From positions 10,275,298 through 10,339,297 of the forward strand of contig NC_057790.1 of assembly GCF_014905175.1 (NCBI RefSeq): 64,000 bases of DNA, given 5' to 3'. Below are positions 22,375-34,875 of the stretch, in pieces; within the stretch, counting starts at the first letter, position 1, and each line of letters starts with the position of its first letter. This DNA is from Aphidius gifuensis (taxonomy: Eukaryota > Arthropoda > Insecta > Hymenoptera > Braconidae). Made by a program: the position numbers and the translations under genes. The notes below the pieces were generated by a model. The model worked only from the letters and a program-made list of their open reading frames with translations, had not been told where the DNA came from and made no database searches.

Positions 22375-22640
22375 GCACGTTGAATCTGCATTGTGAAATT
22401 GCATTTTAGTACGTTGCTCTATTCTGCATCTAAGCATGGACAGTCATGAAAGCTGTCATATTGAAATTTCATCTCGATATGTAAACAAACACGGAAAAAC
22501 ACGAAGATAAACGAAAATATGATGGTATTGTATGTCCGTGTAGGGGCCATCTTGAACTTCGAAGCCTTCAAAGCAAACGACTACATAATATCAATTCAAA
22601 ATGCGCACGCGTAGAGATACCCCGGCTCCCCGCACCTCAG
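22046..22640. other. Intergenic with (TA)n microsatellite
   Basis: A (TA)n tract spans about 22336-22371. A mixed-composition patch (about 22480-22640) with CGCACGCG and CCCGGCTCCCC precedes the transposase remnant and could be its promoter or 5' end (inference). Confidence 0.45.
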
Positions 22641-22689
22641 GAAAAAAAATAATTTATCGATAGTCACCTGGGTAAAAACCTCTACAAAG

Positions 22690-25250
22690 AAAAATAGACA
22701 TTGTCCCTAAGTCATGGATTAAAGAAATTGTTGATAACATCGACTCATCAGCCAATCTTTTAGAAACAAATTCTATACATACAAATACTATTTCAAGAAA
22801 TATTCTTAATGATTGTAAGTAAATTAATTTAATATTAGACATCACATTGCGTCATGTACAAATTAAACTGTATAAGAAAATAATTTTATGGCTAAACACT
22901 AACATTTACTAATTTATTTGTTACACAGGTACTTCAGCTTATAATAGTAAACCATACCCAACTACTCAAGTGTCTTGTTCATCTAACCATTCTAATATTT
23001 TTCAAGATACAAAAACTGTAACTGAAGAGAGTCCAACAAAACTTAAACAAGATTCTGACAATGATAATGATGACTTTGTATTTACAATCCGACTGATAAA
23101 GAAAATGATACTTCTGATAAAATTGAAAATAACATTATTAGTAAGTTTAATAATATTACAAAAATAATATCATTACTTGAAAAGTCCTCTTTTCTTTATT
23201 ATTTAATGTAACTGTCAAATAATATTGTCTTTTATTTTAAATTAGAAAATGAAGATGCCTATTCAGTTTCTCGAAAACGTCGATTTTACGAGCCTCGTTT
23301 TCCTTCAGAAATCTAATATGAAGATTTTTTTCATAGTTCAAGAAAAATCAGACGAATGATGAATACGATAATTGAGACAGATAAAAGAAAATCTAAAGAA
23401 ATCAAGAATATGAAAAAACAAATTATGTATTACAAAAAAAAATATGAAGGTATTAGAAGTATGATAACAGATTTAAAAGAGAAGAAGTTAATTACTGAAG
23501 AAACTGGAAAGTCGATGATGGTAATGTATTAATTTCATTGAATAATTTTTTTTCTTTAATGAAATGCACAGAAGTGCTTTTCTTTGCTTCCTTTTTGAAC
23601 AATAGAAAAACACTTCTGGTACATTGGGAAAAAAAATTATGAGCAACTAGGAATAAATTTTACCAGCAGAACAACTAATTTTTTTACATCGATGCTGTGG
23701 TATGCGAGTTAGTTCTCTAATGTAGAATTAAATTGCGAGTTATTTTGTATTTTTTTATCTTTTATTTTTTAATTGAAAAATCAATTTTTTTATGGAAGTT
23801 TACAAAGAAATTTTTTAACTAATTTACTGAAACTTTTGAATCAATTTACTGAGAAAAAACTTAATGATTTATTTACATATTTTATTGAAGTGAAACTTCT
23901 TGACGGAGGGTAGCAAAAAAATTCGAGGCCCTGCTAGCGTTACGCGCTCGCGTTTACTCTCTGTCACACGCTCTCCTATACTCTCTGTCACGTATACTCT
24001 TTCTGGTATACTCTCTCTGGTATACGCTCGGCCACAAGCGGATATAAACTCGGAACGTCAGCTGCTATGTGTGTATGCGTGAGCGACTTTTTTTTTTTTA
24101 TTCAAATATTATTAAACAGTTCAACTGAGTTTAATACTTAAATAATTGATTTTTAAAAAAAATTCATTGAAACGTATTAAGCAATAGTTATCTCGCGGGT
24201 TTAAAGAATCATTATTATAATAACAATAAAATTATTATAATTATATATAAATGATGATAATTATAACAACAATAATTTTGATAATATTACCAATTATTCA
24301 CAATAGTATTGATATTAATAATAATATCTATAATAATAATATTTTGAATATCAATACTAATAATTATCAATATTTATATATAAATGTTATTGTCAATGTT
24401 ATTATTTATATTATTAATATCACTGATATTATTATAAATCGATAATATTATTGTTATTATTACTAATATTATATTGATATTATTATCATCGATGATATTT
24501 TTGAAATTATTATTTTATTTATACTATGGTTATATATGAATATAATATTATTATAAATAATAATAACTCCAATAATATTATGATTAACAATAATATCAAT
24601 ATAATATTAGTAATAATATTGATGGTATCAATTATATTGTCGCATTAAAGAATGAAGTGCCAAAAACGTCAATTTTAAAGGAAAAAGGGCGCAAGTGCAA
24701 ATTTATAAATTTTCGGGTTTTTCATCTAATTTTAATACTTAAAAAAAAGGGAAAATGGGCGTAACAACCTTTGATAAAGGATAAAGGGCGTATGTCCAAG
24801 GATTTACGCCTTTTTTCCCGTTATCAAAATAATTTTTGATAAAAGATGAAAGGCATATTTTCAATTTTATTTGAAATTTATTTAATGGCAGGATTTTTTA
24901 AATTATTGATTGTTTACTGATAATTATACATAATTTATTATCAATACGAAAAACATAAAAATAATTACAAATCTTCATCTTTTATTAAAAATGATTTTGA
25001 GAATGGAAAAAAGGCGTAAGTCCCTGAACATACGCACTTTTTTTTTTCTTTAAGCCTTAAAATTAGATGCAAAGCCCGAACTCACGCCCTTTTCTTTTTA
25101 GAAAAAAAAAATTTCTAAAAATGGCACTTACGCCCTTCTTCTATTAATGTGTCGATATAAATAATGAAATTTATAATAATAATATTCGAAATATAAATAC
25201 TAATAATTATTATTAACTAATAATATTTATATTCGAATATTATTGTCAGG

Positions 25251-25298
<48 letters not shown>

Positions 25299-26985
25299 TA
25301 TATTCAGCGTGACATGAAACTACTCTGAAAGAAGTTTCACTTCCCCCTCGCGTACTCGCAACACGCTAATTTTTTTGATTTTATTCTATTTATAATCGTC
25401 CGAATAATTTTTTTATATTTTTTTTCTTTTTGAATTAAAAACAACAATTTTTTTATGAAAAATTACAAGAGAATATTTTAACTAGTTTATTTACAACTCA
25501 TAATTTATGAAATATATGAAATTTATATAAGATATAAATTTATGAAATATAAGATAATAATTTATGAAAGATATGAAAGATAATAAAATTAGTATGTTTT
25601 ATTTTCAAACTTCGTAGCGGTTGATGCCAAGTCATGTTCAAGAATTTATTGCCAATTTTACAAACCATGATTCAAGACAATTTTCTGAAAAAATACGAAG
25701 CTTTGCACTTACAGTACACTTTTATTCTCCGAAAGCATACAAATACGTCAGAAATAAACTAGGAAAACATAATAATTTGCCACATCCATCAACAATTAGA
25801 CGATGGTATAAAGTTATTGACGGGTCTCCTGGTTTTTCAAAAGAAGCTCTTCCAACTCTTTCTCTTTGATTATCTATTAAAACAGTCGTGGTTAATATCG
25901 TGATAGATGAACTGGCGATAAAAGAAGAAACGAATTTTGATAAATATACTGGTGAGTTCTCCGGTGGGATAGATTTTGGAAATTTACAAGGGTCAGAATT
26001 TAATAGTCAACTTATTAAAAAAAATATGGAACCAGCCAAACATGCCTTAGTATTTATGGCTGTTTTTCTTACTGAAAATTGGAAAATCCCATTTGAATAT
26101 TTTCTAATTAACGGCTTTATCACTGCATATTTTAAATTCAAATAATTGTAAAGTTTATTCAATAACATTTGACGGAGTATCTGTAATTATAGTATGTGTG
26201 AGGAGCTTGGCTCGAATTTAGATTATAGTAATAAATTTAAACCATATTTTATTAATCCAGCTACAAAAGAACCTTGCTACATTATTAGTGACTTATGTCA
26301 CGACATTAAATTAGTACGTAATGCATTGGAGGACTTGAAAGTTTTAAATATCAAAAGTATAGAAAATGGAAGCTATGAAAAAATATGTTGGAAATATATA
26401 GAAAGATTGCATAGTTTACAGTCTGAGGAAGGTATTAGGGCAGCAAATAAATTGAGAAATAAGCATATAAATTATCAAAATAATGAAATAAAAGTAAAAT
26501 TAGCTATGCAAACTCTTAGCAGTAGTGTAAGTAAAAGTTTAACTTTTGTGAAATCATTGAAATATGAAGAACTTTCTGATTGCCAAGCAACTGCTGAATT
26601 TTGTCAGAATTTTAATGATATAGCTGATATGCTAAATTGCAAAAATAGATTTTCAAAAAAAGAATTTGATAGACCTTTAAATGATGAAAGTTATTTACAA
26701 TTAAAATGTTCTGCGTATAAATTTATAAAGTGTATTGAAAATTTAAGGACAGAAAATAGTCAACCTATTTTAAAATCAAAGAGAAAAACTGAGTTTATTG
26801 GCATTGTAATAGATTTGATAAATTTTTTTTTCGAGAAATTATAAACTGTAGGTTTAACATATTTATTAACTTATAAACTGACACAAGATTATATAGAAAC
26901 GTATTTCTCAGCTATTCGAGGTCGTAATGGTTTTAATAATAATCCTAATACACAACAATTTAAAAGTGCATATAAACGTTTGCTG
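22690..26985 (+). pseudogene. P-element/THAP9-like transposase pseudogene
   Basis: Pieces in order on the plus strand: IDIVPKSWIKEIVDNID (22699-22818), an exon from 22929 (TSAYNSKPYPTTQ onwards, frameshifted near 23080), RKRRFYEPRFPSEI, a stop, then a Lys-rich coiled coil MKKQIMYYKKKYEG (23247-23530). A long intron follows, then LPHPSTIRRWYKVIDGSPGF (25621-25866), IDELAIKEE and GGIDFGN (25888-26145), SDLCHDIKLVRNALEDLKVL and AMQTLSSSVS (26194-26844), and QDYIETYFSAIRGRNGFNNN with AYKRLL (26847-26985). These are the RNase-H-like core, insertion domain and conserved C-terminal helix pair of P/THAP9 transposases, which cut and paste with 8-bp duplications. Several frameshifts and stops occur, and the N-terminal THAP zinc finger is not seen. 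Inactive. Confidence 0.85.
23886..25375 (+). mobile_element. Non-autonomous relative inserted in the transposase intron
   Basis: Starts with GAAGTGAAACTTCTT (23887) and ends with its reverse complement AAGAAGTTTCACTTC (about 25330) followed by GCGTACTCGCAACACGCTAA. From about 24250 to its right end it is nearly the same as 26980-28168, the 3' end of the surrounding P/THAP9-like element. It therefore looks like an internally deleted relative that jumped into the longer copy. The interior is AT-rich with many ATTATTA runs; long open frames there are low-complexity artefacts. Confidence 0.65.
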
Positions 26986-28014
26986 ATGATAATTATAAAG
27001 ACAATAATTTTGATAATATTACCAAATATTCACAATAGTGTTGATATTAATAATAATATTTATAATAATAATATTTTGAATATAAATACTGATAATTATC
27101 AATATTTATATATGAATGTTATTGTCAATGTTATTATTTATATTATTAATATCACTGATATTATTATAAATCGATAATATTATTGTTATTATTACTAATA
27201 TTATATTGATATTATTATTATCGATTATATTTTTGAAATTATTATTTTATTTATACTATGGTTATATATGAATAATATTATTATAAATAATAATAACTCC
27301 AATAATATTATGATTAATAATATCAATATAATATTAGTAATAATATCGATGGTATCAATTATATCATCCCATTAAAGAATGAAGTGCGTAAGTGCCAAAA
27401 ACGTTAATTTTAAAGGAAAAAGGGCGTAAGTGCAAATTTATAAATTTTCGGGTTTTTCATCTAATTTTAATACTTAAGAAAAAGTGAAAATGGGCGTAAC
27501 AACCTTTGATAAAGGATAAAGGGTGTATGTCGAAGGATTTACGCCTTTTTTCCCGTCATCAAAATAATTTTTGATAAAAGATGAAGGGCATATTTTCAAT
27601 TTTATTTGAAATTTATTTAATGGCACGTTCTTTTAAATTATTGATTGTTTACTGATAATTATAAATAATTCATTATATCAATATAAGAGAAACATAAAAA
27701 TAATTATAAATCTTTGCACCTTTTATTAAAAATGATTTTGATAATGAAAAAAAAGGCGTAAGTCCCTGAACATACGCCCTTTTTTTTTCTTTAAGCCCTT
27801 AAATTAGATGCAAAGCCCAAAAATTCATAAATTCGCACTCACGCCCTTTTTCTTTTAGAAAAAAAAAAAATTCCTAAAAATGGCACTTACGCCCTTCTTC
27901 CATTAATGTGACGATAAAAATAATAAAATTTATAAGAATAATATTCGAAATATAAATACTAATAATTATTATTAACTAATAATATTTATATTTGAATATT
28001 ATTGTCAGTATTAA

Positions 28015-28090
<76 letters not shown>

Positions 28091-28168
28091 ATTCAGCGTG
28101 ACATGAAACTACTCTGAAAGAAGTTTCACTTCCCCCGCGCGTACTCGCAACACGCTAATTTTTTTTTT
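26980..28168 (+). mobile_element. 3' terminal region of the P/THAP9-like element
   Basis: Follows the transposase C-terminus directly and matches 24250-25375. It contains sense and antisense repeats of GGGCGTAAGT and ACTTACGCCC, an (ATT)n run (about 28014-28092), then AAGAAGTTTCACTTCC and GCGTACTCGCAACACGC. Repeated subterminal motifs are typical transposase-binding sites (family knowledge; not shown for this element). Confidence 0.65.
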
Positions 28169-28194
28169 TAATATTATTTTGTGCTGTGTGCGCG

Positions 28195-28555
28195 CGCATA
28201 GGTGCAAGCAGACTGCAAGCAAAAGTGCCAGCAGAAGTTTGAATAAAGAATGTGTGTGAGTAAGGTAAGTGTAGGGCGGGTCTTGTTAGTGTGTGTAAAG
28301 CGCTGCAGCGGCAGCAAAAGTCCCAGCAAAAGTTTGAATGGAGAATGTGTGTGAGGCAAGTATGTGTGTCGAAAGAGAGAGAGAGAGAGAGAGAGAGAGT
28401 CAAATATTTGTGAGTGTAGTGCAACCATGTTCTGTAGTGTAAAGTGTCTATAGTGCTCCAGTGGCAGTAAAAGTCCCAACAGAAGTTTGAATGGAGAATG
28501 TGTGTAAGCCAAGAATGTGTAAGTGTAGGGCGGCCATGTTTGTAATGCTAGTGTT
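28195..28555 (+). repeat. Minisatellite with a (GA)n tract
   Basis: Three diverged units share AGAAGTTTGAATGGAGAATG and AAGTGTAGGGCGG. A pure GA run lies at about 28373-28399. Open frames on the minus strand (His/Leu/Ser repeats) are by-products of the repeat and not genes. Confidence 0.75.
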
Positions 28556-28833
28556 TAAATCAGTATTCGTATATACGAACATTATTTCATAAACAACCCT
28601 TATTATTATAAACAATTTCTATTATTTAAACATTGATATTAATGGAAAATTATTGAACAACCCTTTTTATAAACAATCCTATGATTCGAATATCTTCATT
28701 AATTGCACTTGTTATTTTATAAGAAAATTTTTTCATATACCCATGTATTTAAAAATTTAATTAATTTTTCATTATAAAATGAATTTACTGTTTATTTTAT
28801 TATTTTCATATTATATACTACTGTGTTGCTCAG
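28556..28833. other. Intergenic, nothing seen
   Basis: AT-rich sequence without a supported feature. Confidence 0.5.
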
Positions 28834-29471
28834 TGTGTGGGTTTTGGTAGAAGGGCCGGATAAAGCTGTTACAATTATTTTACCTGAAAATAATAATTAA
28901 TAAATACCCCAAAATAATAACAAAAGAAACACTATTAATTCATTTACTTTATATTTATTTATCAAACAAACTTAATTATCAACGTAACTCATTTAGCCAA
29001 CGTAACTCAAATACAAAATAAATTAATCCATATTTATCTTAAAAATCCTATTCTAAAGGGGACCACGTCGAACAAAATATTAATTAATAATTAATAAACA
29101 AACTAATTCTAATTATCAAAAATATTGAAAGTATCATGGTCAGCTCGAGGATCCGCCTCGAGTTGATCATCAAAAAACAAAGCTAAACAAAAGGTAACAC
29201 ATGGTGGTTGATCCACCATGTTCAACATACAAAAATAACCTCAAACTCACCGTCGCCAGACGACTGGTTAAAACAGAGGTCCAGTCAGTCTGACGTCTAA
29301 AAGACAAGAGAGCGAGTTTTCACTCATTAATTATTGTAATCTATTTTTAATACCGAAAAGAAAGGGGGATTTGCCCTACTCTAGTGTGACTTGATGTTGA
29401 TGATGTCGCTAGTTGAGGAGTCGGACCATTGTCTATGTGGCTTAGCCTTTAAGGCAACGAGAATCGTTACA
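28834..29471 (+). mobile_element. LTR-like repeat, second family, uninterrupted copy
   Basis: 638 bp, starting TGTGTGGGTTTTGGTAGAAG and ending GAGAATCGTTACA. The start (GGTAGAAGGGCCGGATAAAG), a central GGGACCRCGT and the end match the two halves at 37247-37610 and 53519-53831. The TG..CA form and size suit a solo LTR, but no target duplication or internal region was found. It contains short palindromes (CTCGAGGATCCGCCTCGAG). Confidence 0.6.
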
Positions 29472-29550
29472 AAACAATATTCACACTTGAAGAAAATCGA
29501 TATTATAGACATGATATTTTCATAGATTGATTTAAATCTTTTATAAAATC

Positions 29551-29932
29551 AAATGAAGAAAAATATTTTCGAATTTAAAAACTTGTCAGTGGCAGCATTG
29601 TTTATCTATATATCAAGAAGTTTTTTCCAATTTTTCAATTTTTTTAAATAATAATTGACCAAGTTATTAATTAATAAACAAATTGTGTGCTGCCGCTGCC
29701 ATTATTTATATGTTTGCATGCGCAAGAGATTAGTATTTATAATGACTGGAGAGAGCGCATACGTTCGCTTCGGACTCTACGATCACAGCGGCAGCACACA
29801 ATTTGTTTATTAATTAATAACTTGGTCGATTATTATTGAAAAAATTGGAAATTTGGAAAAAACTTCTTGATATATAGATGAACAATGTTACCACTGACAA
29901 GTTTTTCAATTCGAAAATTTTCTCGACACTTT
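29551..29932. mobile_element. Foldback MITE with arms of about 140 bp
   Basis: The left arm (about 29561-29700: AACTTGTCAGTGGCAGCATT to TTGTGTGCTGCCGCTG) and right arm (about 29786-29925) are near-perfect reverse complements around an 85-bp loop containing GCATGCGC. No coding capacity. Confidence 0.8.
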
Positions 29933-30714
29933 TTTATCTCAAAGTTCAAAAAACGCATTTTGCGGCCGGCATTATTCAATAAATTAATAAATTAAAACAA
30001 TACAAGTAAATAATATTTTTTATTTTATTTTTACTATCGCTAGACTATAAAATAACTAAATGCAAAGTTTCAAGTCGATTCATTAATTATTAACAAAGTT
30101 ATGACGAGTTATACCTGGAAAAATAATGTTTTTTTCGAAAAAAAAATAATCAAACTTTATTTTTTAATCCATTAAATAATTATAATTGAAAATCATTTGT
30201 TTAGAAAAAAAATATGTCATTTTTGATCCTGTACATGAAGGTATTTTTTTTTTTTTTTTAAATCATTTTAAAATTTTCGTAAATTTAACCTGAACAACGT
30301 TACGTTTTATAAGCCTCCGAGCGCTCGACTTGTTGTTGCATCCGGACCCTCAATTGTAAGTAATCCACTTTTACTTTTTATGAATGAAAAATTTATTTTC
30401 AATTTAAAAAAAACTACAAGTAATATTTGAAAAAGAAAACAATTTACTACAGTTATAATTTTTATATCTTTATCTGATGATATCAAAATTATTTTCAATA
30501 TTTTAAAAACATTATTATTAATATTTTTTCAAAGATAATTGTAAAAATGTTTATTTCTCTTCATTTACATTCGAAGATATCTAATATTCGAAAAATCATT
30601 CACTAACATATTTAAAAAAAAAAAAATATATTACTAAAATAAAAAATTTTAAAATGACAGAAAAAAATGATGAAACATTTCATGATAATTCATTCAAGAT
30701 ACATTTTAATCTGA
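29933..30714. other. Intergenic, nothing firm
   Basis: AT-rich. A GC-richer patch at about 30310-30355 reads IEGPDATTSRALGGL on the minus strand but has no supported exon borders. Confidence 0.4.
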
Positions 30715-31314
30715 TTATGCATTTGAATTCAAATACTTGATACGTATTGGAGGTGGACAAGGTTTTGGTTCTTGATTTAATTTTTTAATTTTTGTTAATG
30801 CTAAATGAGCAGCTTTTCTTTTTGCTTCATTTTTTGTTTGAGCTGATGCAATAGAGCTATAGTCTTGCATAGTAACTTGAGTAAGCGGATAAAGGATCGG
30901 ATAAGTTACTTTTATTGTAAATAATGGATCATGCTGTGGACCTTCACAATTTAATTGTTCATATTTTGGAAATGAATTATTTTTATGACAGTATTCGTTT
31001 AATAGTGGAACAGGATTATACCCCAAGTAACTATCACTTTTATTTTTTATTGGGTGTTGATTTTCATTTTCGTCTATATTAATTAACATCTTTATTTTAT
31101 CCATCATCTTCATACTGGCTTTTTCCATTACTTCTTCTGTTGTATTTCCAACTACAGTTGGAATTTCTTCTTTTTTTCCAATGAGTAATAATCATATAAT
31201 TTTTTTACTTCCATCACGCATTGCTTCACCAATCTCCTTACGTAATTTAATGTTGTTGAATGAGCAAAATTCTTTTAATAGGTTCCAGCGTCTGTTGTTG
31301 TTGTTGTTGTTCAT
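30715..31314 (-). pseudogene. Double dsRNA-binding-domain protein, one in-frame stop
   Basis: A 200-codon single-exon frame starts at 31314 (MNNNNNNRRWNLLKEFC) and ends at 30715. Residues about 110-175 form a clear dsRBD: NPVPLLNEYCHKNN, DPLFTIKVTYPI, SIASAQTKNEAKRKAAHLAL, with the GxGxxK-type loop replaced by SAQTKNEAKRKAA. Residues about 8-75 may be a second, divergent dsRBD (LLKEFCSFNNI, VGNTTEEVMEKASMKMM). Codon 41 is TGA (31192-31194), where TGG (Trp) would be the simplest ancestor. Such proteins bind double-stranded RNA in RNA silencing, editing or localisation; I cannot name the member. It could be a recent pseudogene, or a shorter protein could start at the ATG at 31128. Confidence 0.65.
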
Positions 31315-34300
31315 CTATAACAAAATAATAATTAGTACTACGGCTTAGTATAGCTTGCAGTGATTTTATTATTTTTACAAATGGCATGCTCACGTAAAAT
31401 ATACAAGTGTAAACTGAACTAGAAAACTAAACATTGCCAAAAACTACGCTCAATTTAACATTCTAATTTATAACAACTATTGGATAAAATACTTGTTCAT
31501 ATTTATTTAAATATGTACGCTCAAAGAAAAAATGTTTTAAATATTACCGATTCTATTGTAACATGAATATATTTCATATATAATTAAAATGAGAAAATTA
31601 TTTTTTTATAGTTGAAAATATAGCTAGTGAATAAAATATTTACTTTTTTATATATTTGAGTATAACTACTCAGAGAAAAAAATTATTATCTTTATTGTTA
31701 CATTGATATTTTTTATAAATAAGTTGGATTCAACAATCAATTTTTAAAGTTCAAAGAATGTACCTACTGAATCAATAATTTTTCATATCATAAATATTTT
31801 ATAATGAGAACAACTTTATTATATTATTATATTCGAATATACACAGTCAAAGAAAAAATGATTTTGAATGTTACTGTTCTTACATTAATATATTCTATAT
31901 ACAATTTATTTAAAAAAAATTAATTCTTATAGTCAAATGATTGACACTTGTAAAAAATATTTTTTAATAGAAATATGAACTAAACGTATATTTATTATAA
32001 ATAAAAAATAAAAAAATAGAAATAAAAAAACAATTAATACTTTACATAAAAACAACCTGTCTACATTCAAACTTTAGCTAAAATAACCATATGCATTCAA
32101 AGTGTAGTGTACACCCCCTTATTTAACCATGAAGCTCTACTATACCACGTCACATAGTAGTTTTTGTATGTTTTAAATCTACTTTCCAGCATTTGAATTC
32201 TAAAATAGTATTATACTATTATAAATATATTATACTTTTTCTTTTTATCATTTTTTATTATTATATTTATGTTATACTTTTTATAATTTATTCATAATTA
32301 TTTCTTTCAATTTATTCACATATTTTAAATTATTTTTAATTTTTTCTATTTCATTGATTTTAATTTCATAATTTCTTGATGATTTATATTATAATTATAT
32401 TAAATTAGGATTACATAAAAACTTTTTATTTGAGAATTTTTTTATAACAATTTTATATTTATAAAATTTTATTTTATTTTATTTATGCAATCATACTATT
32501 ATTTATAATAAATTATTATGTCATTTGATTTTAAATTAAAAAATTATTATTTATTCTGAAATATTTCATTCAAAAATTTTCTAAACTTCTATTTCAATCG
32601 ATTAATTATTATTTGGTTGATACTAATTAGAATTATTTAGAATTTATGAAAAATTATCTTTAAAATATTATTTTTGTTTGAGAATTAATAATTTAGTTAT
32701 CTTTTATTAATTTATTTATAATGTTATAGTGAAAAGATTTTGTTGTTATTTATAGATTAAATTTTTTATGAATGTAACATTTGAATTATACAAGTGTTTA
32801 AAAAACTGATAAATTGAAAAAGATTTTGTACCTGTTTAGTTTGAATGATGGACCACATCAATTTATAATAGTTAATATTTTGAGTTATGCTTCCGCGTAT
32901 AATTGAAAATTTCTAATAATGTACATACAATCTACGTTATAGCTACTACATGAAAATTTATTCAGTATAAATTGATAACAATTTAAAAGTAAATGTAAAA
33001 TATATCTTGTAAATTATATTTAAAGCTAGCAACAAAAATTTCATTCTGTAAAATGCTTTACTCAAAAAAACAATCGACTAAAGAATCTATTTTTAATTTG
33101 TATTATAACCAAACAAAATTCAGTGCAAGTTTATTTTCAAATCTTTAATTTTTCATTAATTGTTGATAATATTTTCATATAAAAATCGAATAATTTTTGT
33201 TAATCTTTAGATTGTTCAAATACTTGCTCACAATAATATTTACCACTATTAAATTTATTATAAATATATAAAAAATACCAAAGAACATTATGCAACAATA
33301 TTTTTATGAAGGTAATACTTTTTAAAATAATAATATTTCCAGCAGAAAACTTGAATAAAATAGTTTATAAATAAAAACACTAATCCTATAAAAATTTTTG
33401 AAACAAAATAAAAGAAAAAAAACATTGAAAGTTTCCGAAAAATAAACAAAAAATAGATACACTCATAAATGTCAAATGTAAAAAATTAGTACTTACTTTT
33501 GCTAATTGAACTTTGTACGATAACACACTGATAACTGATAGTAACTTTTAATAATTAGGTTAATAGATATATGAAATAAATTAATTGATGTTTAGGAATT
33601 TAAAATAACTTTGAATTTACATGTGATTTCAAGTAAGGATAATATGCGACTACCATAGAAAGGTCAGTTACAAAATGCAATGTCAATTGGGGCAGGTAGA
33701 TAGGTGAGTGGTGGGAAAAGGGTCTAGCATATTGAGACTGTTTTATTGGAGAGTATGCAATACTTTTTTCTATGATTGGATGGGATCTACTATTGAATTA
33801 CACGCCTTTATCACATGCTTAGTATATTTCTCATGTTTTCGCAAAATAAGTTCAATTTATTTTTTGATAATTTGTCATTGAAATTATTTTAACGTTGAAA
33901 ATAAGTTGATCTATTCCGATAGATTTTTATTAAACCGTTTATTTTTATTTTTGTATAAAAATTATCATCAAATTTTTTATATGAATATTATAATATAAGA
34001 TTTTTTATTATATTCAATTATTAGAATTATTATTCTAATTCATTCTCAACATTAACTATTTTTTCAACTTTTGGTTGAGTGTTAACTATATTAATACATT
34101 TTTTTATTTTTTTATTTATAAAATTATTATTTTTTAATATTTTTCTATACAAAATATCATTTTTATTTCTTTTCTCAAATTATTATTATTATTATTATTA
34201 TTATTTGATAAAGATTTTCATTATTTTGTTAGAATTTTTTATTATGTGATGGCTTTTTCTTGGGATTTTTATTTATTAAATAGATAAAATACATGTTAAT

Positions 34301-34380
34301 TTCGTTTTGAAATATCGTAGCCGGATTACTTATTAGACAACCCAATATTGCCCTGTAAAATAACCCTGCTAGATATGTAT
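31315..34380. other. 3-kb AT-rich intergenic desert
   Basis: No gene, repeat family or RNA gene is recognised on either strand. A short GC-richer patch (about 33655-33730, GGGGCAGGTAGATAGGTGAG) could be an old promoter or transposon scar. (ATT)n lies at about 34182-34204. Confidence 0.55.
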
Positions 34381-34875
34381 TTTAATTAGCCCTGTTTATC
34401 CTGCTCACCAAAGAAACAATAGAAGGGTAGGGAGGTAAATTTTACGTGATGTAGGAAGAGGTAAAAAAGAACCTGAAAAATACGCGAAAATAGTACACAA
34501 ATTAAACACAAATAATTTATAAAACTTGAGTCAAACACAAATAACATAATGTTAAATAAAAAGGGAAATTTATTATTAAAATTCCACAACTTTACCAATA
34601 GTATTGATGTTGAGTGAAAGATAGTTAAATTTGGACCAACATGGACCTTGACATAATCGACGCACTTGTGTAACACTGAATTTACAATAAAAATTATAAC
34701 GAAGATCACTTTTTGTGTTAGCTAGTGACAGGGTGGATAAGGATTTTGTGTAGGAGTCAGAGAGAGAGCGACACGAGTGACACGACACACTTTAGCACAT
34801 AAGTTTAAGTATAAGTTTATTGAACTAAATAACGATAAATGTATGTAGATTAAATCGTATATTGATGATGATTAT
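34381..34875. other. Intergenic, nothing firm
   Basis: Open frames here lack recognisable domains or splice support. Confidence 0.4.

Noticed and set aside
24251..24445. Long Ile/Asn-rich open frames (also 26980-27177)
   Set aside because: Low-complexity ATT/AAT sequence in a transposon end, duplicated with the element. No domain and no codon signal.
28155..28512. Minus-strand frames with His/Leu/Ser repeats
   Set aside because: They follow the minisatellite and GA run. The repeat explains them fully.
30307..30498. Frame ending IEGPDATTSRALGGL
   Set aside because: A short suggestive stretch, but no exon borders and no convincing family.
34386..34788. Two overlapping minus-strand frames of 70-107 codons
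   Set aside because: No recognisable domain, no splice context and AT-driven composition.
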